Origin: Blastobasis lacticolella
Lineage: Eukaryota; Arthropoda; Insecta; Lepidoptera; Blastobasidae
Reading direction: 5' to 3'
Assembly (NCBI GenBank): GCA_905147135.1
Contig: LR990040.1
Coordinates: forward strand, 20,815,857-20,879,856
DNA length: 64,000 nucleotides
Translations under genes and position numbers: made by a program
In this document: one piece after another, positions 55,516 through 64,000 of the stretch
Layout: each line of letters opens with the position of its first letter
Numbering within the stretch: position 1 is the first letter of the stretch
Notes under the pieces: model-generated
What the model was told of the DNA's origin: nothing
Seen by the model: only the letters and a program-made list of their open reading frames with translations
The model's database searches: none

Positions 55516-56743
55516 CTGTGTGGTTCAGCAGAGTAGAACGTGCACCAACATTATTCATTGACGGGTGTTAATTACCTCTGTAAACTAGCAAATGTGCAGC
55601 AGCAAAAAATTTATCACACATACTAAGTTTGTCACCACTGTTCTGTCTACTTGCGACCATGGAGTGTCCCGTGGTAAGCGATCACCCATACCTATGTAAA
55701 TTGCAGCAACACATGAAGGGTAGCGAAAGTATTTGAGGTAAACGCGTTACGGGCTCGTTTCTTGAAGTTACTTTGTGCCATTTTCGTAATAACGACATAC
55801 ACATTTCAACGAGATCCGCGTAGAAGAAGTCGCGAATACAGCTGCACCATTTACTCTTGATTAAATGGCATGGAAGCATTTTCTGGTATGCAGTTAACCC
55901 AATACGTTACAGCATTCTAAAACAAAGTCCCATTCCATTTGATGTATGATATCGATCTAGGGTAGTTGTTCGGAACAGTTTGGTATTCGCATGGAGTTTT
56001 AGTTAAGGTAGATAGATGATAAGGTGGATAGAGGATACATAAAGCAATATACTTGTACAATTTGTATCGCTCTCGCTTGACAGGTCCTCCCTAGAAGCAT
56101 TAAAAGGTTTTTAGATATTTGGCTTTGGCACCATGCGGAAGAGTTAATTATAGCAAACGATTTAATCCCAAAATGCAATATGATTTAAGACGGCCTTAAC
56201 AGTGAATAATTGTCATTGAATTTGCGCCCGGAAGTCAAAGGTTCTATCAATTCAAACGATCCCATTTCACAAGGAGCAATAAATAAGCTGTAGATTTCAT
56301 TTCACGGAAATCCCTGTCAGGCTCAAGGGGCTAAATATATTCAAGAGCATCATTAGGCCAGTGATGCTTTATGGCTGCGAGACATGGCCAGCGGTGACGA
56401 AACATTTCTGCGAATTCCACACAAACAAAACAAAAATGCGGCTGTGGATAATTGACCGAGTGCGTAGCGAGTATGTACCATGACAGACAACACGGATAGG
56501 ATCAAAAAGGCCGATCGGATATCGTTTTACGGAAATAGGACAATTAGGTTAACTTTTATACCACCAAAAACATTTCATGTGAAATTGGTTCGCCAAACCT
56601 CGCAAGCTCATAACGGTTAATCAGATCAGATCATATAAAAAGTTATCAGATCTCATGAAGATCTAAGCTCGTCACTCTACAAAAAGGCTCTACCAACCCT
56701 ACATATTGGTTAGAAAGTATGACTTTGTCGTTTTATAGAACTA
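55516..56743. other. Non-coding stretch with a LINE trace
   Basis: At 56345-56470 the sequence (ATGCTTTATGGCTGCGAGAC) resembles an RT C-terminal segment of another LINE (LYGCETWP-like), badly decayed. No gene is supported. Confidence 0.4.
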
Positions 56744-56965
56744 CTAGTGGATCCGGCGCGACTTCGTTTGCGTGGCGACTTACCATACCGTTGGATAGGG
56801 TAAGTCGCCACCCAAAACCTAACCTAACCTAACCTACCCTTCATCTTCCCTCCACGTACACCTTTACTGCTACCTTCCCTTTTTTCTTACCTATAAACCT
56901 CTCTTTTGAATCACTCTATCTATTATTACCCGCATTAAAATCCGTTGCGTAGTTTAAAAGATGTG
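56744..56965 (-). mobile_element. MITE of the GCGACTTCG family with TTAGG-like tract
   Basis: Starts AGTGGATCCGGCGCGACTTC (plus). It contains a short foldback (GGCGACTTACC/GGTAAGTCGCC) and CCTAACCTAACCTAACCTAC at 56818-56837. Confidence 0.65.
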
Positions 56966-57010
56966 AGCGATGTAGATACAACCTAATTTTAAACAATGTA
57001 ACATGACATA

Positions 57011-57342
57011 TAAGCGAGCGGCCACACAGAAAAGACGCAGACACGTCGCGAACGGGGCACAGACGGGACGCGGACGCGACTTAAAACATACAGAAAAGAC
57101 AGGGCACGGACGTGGCGCCGTCGCGGACCAGTCAAGAGCGTAGGCAAGACAAGGACAGCAAGTGCTGCGAGCGAGGCCGCCCTGTATGTTTTAAATCGTG
57201 TCTGCGACACGTTCGCTCCCTGTCTTTCATGTATGTTTTGCGTCGCGACGTTTCTATATATTTATTATGAAAGTAAATTGAACGGGCGCCGCGTCTGCGA
57301 CGTGTCTGCGTCTTACGTCTTTTCTATGTGGCCGCTCGCTTA
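57011..57342. mobile_element. GC-rich element with about 39-bp terminal inverted repeats
   Basis: The left end TAAGCGAGCGGCCACACAG is complementary to the right end ending TGTGGCCGCTCGCTTA; the match continues inward over GCAGACACGTCGC after a 7-base gap. Non-coding; the 73-codon frame inside is incidental. Confidence 0.85.
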
Positions 57343-60300
57343 GGCTGGATTCAGTGCATTACCGATGCGTAGTTTAGGGCTGACGTCGTCAGTTCGCACC
57401 AGTAACAACTCTCTACTGTAGTTGAACATTGTCACTCATAGAGTTATGTTTGAATGTATTTTCATCTTTCGAGAAGAGGTGCAAATGTATCAGTTTTATG
57501 CAATTATTTTAGGATTATGTATTTCTAATTCACCAATGATAGGATAGGGACCAATGGCAAATTCTTGTGTCGGAGGCCGAGATCCACTTCGGGTCGCTGA
57601 GCCAGCGAAGTAAGTATTCACGAAACGAAACCCGTGTGTGTGATTACTTTCTTTAACCAGTATAAATTTAGATATCGATATCACCAACACAGAAAATGAC
57701 GTCCCTCGAAATTGACCTACTGAGAAGATGACAAAATTGACTTTTCAAGCATATGACCTGCCTCGCTCAATCACACAATTAGAAATAATGTTCGTTAACA
57801 TTTAATCTTTTATTTTTAGTAGATGGGAATGACGTATGTAAAATACAGGGGAAAACAAGCGAACTGGTCGACACCTAGGAAGTCGCTTCGGCGCGTGCAA
57901 ACTTCATTTCATAACGCAATAAAGGCGCTGTCAAATAACCAATTCGCAACACTCCCACTCAACCAAATCACGGGGCTGTCAACGCAACAAACAGTGTACG
58001 GTATATGCACACAGTACAAAGAAGAACAGTAAATTGCCTTCGCTCACTCGATCGAGACGCATATTACGCCCATGTGTGACGTTCCCAGCTTCTACGAATT
58101 TTATTAATTTGTAACTATCAGTTAAATTAAATAGTTTGAGTCACATATATTTTAGGGGCCGTGGTAAGCCTTTCGTCGTGGTAAGAATTTATGAATTAAA
58201 ACTAGTTCACAAACATACAAATACATTTCAAACCATACTTACAAATACATATCTCACAATCTCATTTTAAGTAGAAGTAATTACTGTTCATCAAATCCAA
58301 ATCATTTCCAAAACTTAATTTAGACATAGACATAGACGTATCTTTATTTAGTGCAATAACAAATTAAAATAACTTTATACTAACAGAATAAGTACATAAT
58401 GAGGAAGCAGGGCGATGCATCATCGGACCAAATTCCAAATTTCGGAGCGACATTAAACAAAAAACACTAACTAAGGTGGCCAATGACTCCAAGGCCACTA
58501 CAGATCCGTCCCACCGCGCTCCCTCGCACTGTGCCACGACCCAAGACACGGCTGTAATAAATTGAACCTTGTAATGAGGTGTTATCAAACGTCTTGCCGG
58601 AGGAGGCCGAGAGTCGCACAGTGATAATTGACGCGAGGGAAATTACATGTCGCGCGGGAGACAGTTCAAGATGACGTCACCGCGCCCCGACTTGATTATA
58701 AACGATTTGTTTCTCGAACCGCCTGGGTCTGGTGCGGTGCTGATTGCGTTTTGTTTCCATAGGAAATTGGCTCAATGAGGAAGTGTGGCACTGTGTTGCA
58801 TAAGAATATACATGTGAAAACGAACGGGTATACGGGGTGCTACTCTACTTTAGTGGGGGTGTGGCCATAATCTTCACGCTTGGTGGACAGCAGAAAACGC
58901 AGCAGCTAATTGGGGCGCACCCATTTTGTTCTGGTCTTCGGATTGCCTGAATGGCTTAAGGACAACTAGTTAAGGTGTTGAATGTAACGTCAGCTGAATG
59001 TAACTACTTGGCTGAACATTATTTAGTCGTTTTGTGAGATAGACATGTATATGTTTGGTAAGAGTGACTATGAATTCGTAACTTAAATGATAACCTTACT
59101 TAAGATAAAAAATAACTAATGAATAAAGATCACTTTTATTTCATAAATAAATTATTAGTGGCAACAAATTCAATAAGTATACAATTAGTTGTATTGCGAG
59201 TACCTATAGGTAACATTCTTTCTCATTATATTATAAAATAAAAAGGACTAATTAAGTTATCTTAATTTTTACTTAAAGTTATCTCAATTCTTATTTGAAA
59301 CAAGTTAAATTTAGTTTAAATTTTATTTATAACGAAAAAAAAAACAATGACATTGCTTGCTGTGTGAGTTGTCTGACGCCATTTTTGTTTTGGTTTTGAC
59401 AAATTTAAATCACCTGCCTGATTTTACGTTAGCCGTCTTCAAAGGGCTGGCTCAAGATAAGCCAAGTTAAACGTTGAGTGTTGCTAGTTCAATCAAGTAT
59501 CGAAATAGGCATTCAATTGAATGCCGGCGCTTAATTAACGGACTGGTTTTCTCATTAAATGGCTGATTTAACCAGATGGCTGCGACATATATACTATCAG
59601 ACATTAGGTAAAAGTTGGTCGTGCTTGTGAGTTGCGGTTACTTACTTACTATGTTGACGCAACGACCCAAAATGGGTCTTGGCCTTCGACAGCAAGATGC
59701 GCCATTCCACTCTGTCTAGTGCCACCTCCTGCTAACAGTCAGCCCGAAATTCCAACAGGCATCTTTCCACTTCGTCACTCCAGCGATACCTGGGACGTGA
59801 GTGGTGCGGAGATTTTAGAACTTATTTCTTACACTAGTAACAGCAAGAAACAGCAACAGTAGGCCCCTCTTGACACTCATGACAGACCTCAAATATTCAT
59901 AATCACTACACAATATATTAAACGTAATCAGAACTATCGCAGCGCTGCTCAGCCAGTGCTCCAAAAGGCTATTCAAACCTGGTTGCGAGCACAAGTTACA
60001 TACACATTTAAATTACGCCCGGCGCCTACGTGCCACTATCCGGGAAAGTGGCCGGATAATTAATGTGCCGCCGAACGAGTGCTGGAGTGCCCGGATGCAC
60101 CCGGTTACCGGCAAACGACCGGCTCTGTTGCTTTTACGGTACCGGACGTTATTACCCTGGCCGCGGGGCTATAAATAAATTTGGTTTTACTCCGCGGTTT
60201 CCGTCACTTGGCGATTATGTGGGCCTGGATGTGGGTGATGTGTCGAAATTAGCGTCGACGTAGAGGCGACAGCCAAAACTGACGGGCGTTCCTACGTTAT

Positions 60301-60395
60301 TTGAATCTGACATTTCGATCAACATACGCATCAGGGACGTGGTGCCTTACTAAGGGCTACCATATGGCAATCACAAAGCATCTATATCTATACGA
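57343..60395. other. Non-coding stretch
   Basis: Contains one end of the inverted-repeat element family of 37728 at 59533-59590, SINE scraps near 58845, and AT-rich DNA. The 69-codon frame at 57823-58032 has no recognisable domain. Confidence 0.4.
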
Positions 60396-60598
60396 GTACA
60401 TAGTATAAAACTAAGTCGCTTCCCGCCGTCTGTCAGTATGTATCTATGTACGCTTAGATATTTTAACTGCAACTGGATTTTAATGCGGTTTTCAACAATA
60501 GATAAAGTGATTCATGTGGAAGGTTGGAAGCAAGAGAAAAAGAGTAGGTAGGGGTAAAATTGGTGTACGCGAACGAAGTCGCGGCGGGTCCAATAGTT
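60396..60598 (+). mobile_element. MITE of the GCGACTTCG family
   Basis: From ACATAGTATAAAACTAAGTC to CGAACGAAGTCGCGGCGGGT. A truncated inverse copy follows at 61049-61165. Confidence 0.7.
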
Positions 60599-61875
60599 AT
60601 TTATTATCGACGGCTTATAATACAATCAATACAAGAACAAGTAACTTTTATATTATTCAACCGATTAATAGTTAACAATATCTGACTAAAGCAAGTATCC
60701 ATATATACCTAGCTATACAAGTAGCTAAATATACATTTGTATGTTTGCAAACAATCGCTCATTCAGCAAACGCGCAAATTGTAAAGTAGAAATACTTTTG
60801 CCAACATTTTTCCATTACGTTACAGCTATTTTCGAGCATTAGTGTTTTAACTTCAACGACCGGGAGCTACTTCGCTACATTTCCAGAAACATGTTAATCA
60901 CAGTTCAGTGGATTTGAACACAGCACAGTTCAAGTGCATGCATTAGAGTCTGAAAGATATTTATCACATTTAGAGAGTCAGTTTGTTTGAACATCTATAT
61001 TATTATATTATACCACGAACAATGGATTTGGGTTTTTTTGTATTAATAGTGGGTCCAGCGCGACCTCGTTCGCGCGGCGTCCTACCCCAACCCTACCCTG
61101 CCCTAACTTCACCCCTACACTTACTTTACTTCTACGTACCCTTTTTTTCTTGCCTATAATCCTTCTTCTTCCTGGATCATGGTCTCGATTATTCAAGTAT
61201 TTGACCGCCATCACACCTAGTACTAAATCGATTATAAGTAGGTCATATTCTACGTCGTGAGCTCTGTTAAACACGACAACTCCCGTTCGATCCTATCTAT
61301 GTGCTGCCGAGTAATCACAAATTAAACAACAGCAATCTAGAATATCTGAATTTAATAAATATGGCAACACAAACTATCCTAGTACTTATTAGAACTGAAA
61401 ACAACATATAATACTGAATAGTGTTGAATTTAGAAAGTTTTGAAGCAGTTTAGAAATGCTGTTGCGCTCCACACGTAGCTTCGCGTAGCCGTGCTACGCC
61501 CGTAGCTCTGCTACGCTAGTAGCACGTATTACCCATACAAATATTTTTCATATACGACTCTGTGTAAATACGTAATATGAAAGTGTTACATTATTACTGT
61601 AAGGTTTTATGGCATATATTTTAATACTAACACTACATATTATTTAAGACGGCCGTAAATAAGAACGTCTAAACATTTTCTTCCTGCTGGAAGAAATTTC
61701 TTTTAGAAATATGTAGTGCCTGTTGTGTCGGTTATATCTATGTTATATCTCTGCATTTCTTTATTGTGTGCAATAAATTGTTAAATAAATAAATAACGTC
61801 TTGGTCGTGAAATAAAATGAAAAATAAGATATAAACACCCAATCTAAGTAAAGTTCGTCTGGAAAAGTTAAATAC
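60599..61875. other. Non-coding stretch
   Basis: Holds the truncated MITE at 61049-61165. No gene is seen. Near 61470-61520 there is a short run of CGTAGC/GCTACG words that can fold. Confidence 0.4.
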
Positions 61876-62094
61876 CTGACTTGAAAGTTTTTTAACATTT
61901 TCAGGTTCGCTCTTATCTATTAATTTGATATCAAATTTCTTCATTTCATTTCCCGAAAATATTGTGACACTTTCGGCAAACGACTTACGAGTAATATCTG
62001 TGATGGACAACTTGACACTTGACACTATAATCCTCAGTAGTGCTAGTGAAAAGGTCATATCGAAGTCCAATGGCAGTGTAATAAAACTAGACAG
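61876..62094 (-). CDS. Doubtful internal exon of an unknown gene
   Basis: A 219-bp stretch (73 codons) is open on the minus strand between an acceptor-like CCAGTACAG and a donor CAG/GTATTT, in phase 0 at both ends. The peptide (for example RKSFAESVTIFSGNEM, FDIKLIDKSEPENVKK) has a protein-like composition but no domain I recognise. The acceptor has a weak pyrimidine tract. The flanks are repeats on the left-hand side of the strand. It could equally be chance. Confidence 0.2.
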
Positions 62095-62280
62095 CTGTAC
62101 TGGCTTGTTGACGGCCGATGCAGTATGGCCGTTTCATTCCGTTGGGCAAATTTGTCGATGCCAGATCGAATGGCGGCTTATTGCAGTGCACTGTTTGCGG
62201 GCTTTGAGGTGGGCCTGACTTGCACGAGATGCTGGGATGGCTAACTTGTAGCCTTGAGGTGCAATTCTCAAATTTATACT

Positions 62281-62400
62281 TTTTATGATAGACGACAGAC
62301 AAACAGGACACCCGGTGGAAAGTGGTCACCGATGCCTATGAACATCAGCACCACCAGGCGAGTTACTAATGCGTTGCACGCTTCTGAAGAGCCTTCTAAT
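62281..62400 (-). mobile_element. LINE 3' fragment, same family as 43186
   Basis: Plus-strand text GACAGACAAACAGGACACCC and GTGGAAAGTGGTCACCGATG mirrors the 3' end of the large element at 43205-43330. Confidence 0.75.
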
Positions 62401-62659
62401 ATAGCGTCGAGCATTTGGGTTTTTGAGCTTAATTCCAAAAAAAAAAGATTTCGTCTGAAAATCTGTCAATTTTCTTCTCCCCTTATTGTAGTCTCCTCTC
62501 TTTCCCCCGGCTGTAGTCTATCGCCTTGCCAAATGTTGTCCAGATCTGTTCAGTGGATTAGGCATGAAAACGTTACAGAGAAAATGACAGAGCTGCTTTA
62601 CATGAGGTTTTTTGTTTTACATCAAAGAATTATTGCCCACAAATCACAGCCCGTAACAG

Positions 62660-62885
62660 TCCACTGCAGGACCTAGTGCCTCTCCCACGAAAGGGTAGGT
62701 TATTGCCATAATCTCCACGCTTGGCAGGTGGCTTGGAGATCGTAGTGTTTAAATATAATAAGGGAAAATGCTGCTGCCCATTTTCCAGACTACGAGATCT
62801 TTTGCCTCGAAAACATTAGTCACCTTTTACGACACCCATAAGTGTAAGGGGTTGGTGCTGTTCTACTCTACCGGACACCAGACGG
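62660..62885 (-). mobile_element. SINE of the second family
   Basis: Reverse copy: CAGTCCACTGCAGGACC, CCATAATCTCCACGCTTGGC, ending TTCTACTCTACCGGACACC on the plus strand. Confidence 0.65.
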
Positions 62886-62999
62886 CCGAATTAAAAAAAA
62901 TATTGTGTACGCTTTGCTATTATGTTACGCTTGCTTGTTAATGAAACGTGATTTATTTTTGGTTTTAACATTTGCACTTGAAGTTTATAATTATGTGTA

Positions 63000-63165
63000 A
63001 CCACGATCTAATCTGGCCACGTCCCCTGTTAACAAGGTCACGGACATCAGATGGCAATAGCTCGACTGTAATTACCTGATCTGCCAAATCCTGGATTATG
63101 GTTAAGGTAGACACCGGGCTTTAGCGCGCGAGACCACAACCGGGACATCAACGCTAAGATATTTA
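63000..63165 (+). mobile_element. tRNA-derived SINE body fragment
   Basis: CGATCTAATCTGGCCACG through ACCTGATCTGCCAAATCC to ACCGGGACATCAACGC, lacking the tRNA-like head. Confidence 0.6.
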
Positions 63166-63540
63166 ATATTAGTGAACGTACGAATTACAGTTATTAGATG
63201 CTATTTGTACCGGTTTCCACCACTATCTGGCTATCTGGTCGTAGTCACTATTTTAAAATTTTGGACGTCATTTTGAGAATTGGACCTTTCGACATTGGTA
63301 TTGCTTGGTCGGCAGTATGGCATTTTGGGAATTGTAGTTGTATGTCTAACTGCCTAAGGGTTAGCAAGGCCTTTGTGTGGTAAACAATTATTTGTCCTTC
63401 TCAGTGATGTTGTGTCTAGTCAAAGTTATAGGTTTGGACCAGACATTCAGGCTCGTTAATTATATCCATTATTATCATGGTATGGAGCAATCCTACAAGA
63501 AAAATATGGTTGTGTCAATTCTTACAGGGCTGGATGGGCC

Positions 63541-63770
63541 AAGCTTTTTTTTATGTTACTTAGCAGACAAACAGGCAAGCGGGCCACCTGATGGAAAGTG
63601 ATCACCGCCGTCTATGGACATCAGCAACACCAGGGGAGTCACCAATGCGTTGCCCGCCTCTAAAGAGACCTCTTATATACCTCTTGAACGATCCTATGTC
63701 ATAGTTCAAAGGAAACACTGTGGCTGGGAGCTCATTCCACATCCGAATCGTACGAACGAGAAGCCCCTAA
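63541..63770 (-). mobile_element. LINE 3' fragment, same family as 43186
   Basis: Very similar to 43202-43420 (GCAGACAAACAGGCAAGCGG, AACACTGTGGCTGGGAGC). It stops abruptly near 63765. The 3' end is the T-run just before GTTACTTAGC. Confidence 0.85.
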
Positions 63771-63839
63771 GCCTACAAGGACTAACTGCCAGGACTAATT
63801 CTACAAATCATACATCGTAGTTATACTTAACCGTTTTTA

Positions 63840-63990
63840 GTTGTTTATTTTTATCACTGCGATTTTCAACCCAAGACGATTTTCCAGCCTACGGAGATTT
63901 AAGATATTTTGCCTCGAAAATATTAGTGGCTTTGTGCCACCCACGAGTGTAAGGGGTCGATGCTATTCTACTCTGTCGAACAACACACGA
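63840..63990 (-). mobile_element. SINE of the second family, truncated
   Basis: CACTGCGATTTTCAACCC, TTTTGCCTCGAAAATATTAG and TTCTACTCTGTCGAACAAC correspond to the reverse of 11946-12120. Confidence 0.6.
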
Positions 63991-64000
63991 TTCCTCATCA

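Overview
The window reads as nuclear DNA of a moth or butterfly (Lepidoptera). The evidence is spliced, intron-containing genes, an AT-rich background, tRNA-derived SINEs, short inverted-repeat elements ending in GCGACTTCGTTCGCG-like termini, and LINE 3' ends with poly(A) tails. I cannot name the species. No rRNA, true tRNA gene, CRISPR array or bacterial operon is visible.

Region by region: (1) 1-3,880 holds the C-terminal half of a DEAD-box RNA helicase related to Has1/DDX18/pitchoune, six exons on the + strand; the N-terminal half lies upstream. (2) 4,660-9,689 holds a convergent minus-strand BTB gene of mod(mdg4) type. Three shared exons (BTB domain plus acidic linker) can be joined in frame to either of two 3' exons: one with the C-terminal Cys-rich domain of a piggyBac transposase (7,674-7,993), the other with a FLYWCH zinc finger (4,660-4,967). 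(3) 10,000-16,740 is a patchwork of transposon remnants. (4) 17,300-22,700 is an intronless, TATA-promoter-bearing cluster of two tyrosine phosphatase genes, one phosphatase pseudogene and two I-kappa-B-like ankyrin genes. This combination is the signature of parasitoid-wasp bracovirus DNA, so the stretch is most likely an endogenized bracovirus segment, i.e. horizontal transfer from wasp to host. (5) 22,700-43,100 has no convincing protein gene and carries many SINEs, MITEs, tandem duplications and a perfect 31-bp palindrome. (6) 43,186-46,803 is a non-LTR retrotransposon (endonuclease plus reverse transcriptase) on the minus strand, apparently damaged by only one frameshift. (7) 46,800-64,000 is again repeat-rich, with one doubtful exon near 62 kb.

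The two most notable items are the bracovirus-derived island and the BTB/piggyBac alternative exon. In the island, one phosphatase has lost conserved catalytic residues while its reading frame stays open. One ankyrin gene is cut off exactly at a 115-bp direct repeat containing a U2 snRNA-like piece. A tandem phosphatase unit has collapsed to a 3' fragment. Core promoters (TATA plus TCAGT/TCATT initiator at about 30 bp) remain recognisable in front of three of the four longer genes. Assignments rest on motif reading by eye; no database search was run.
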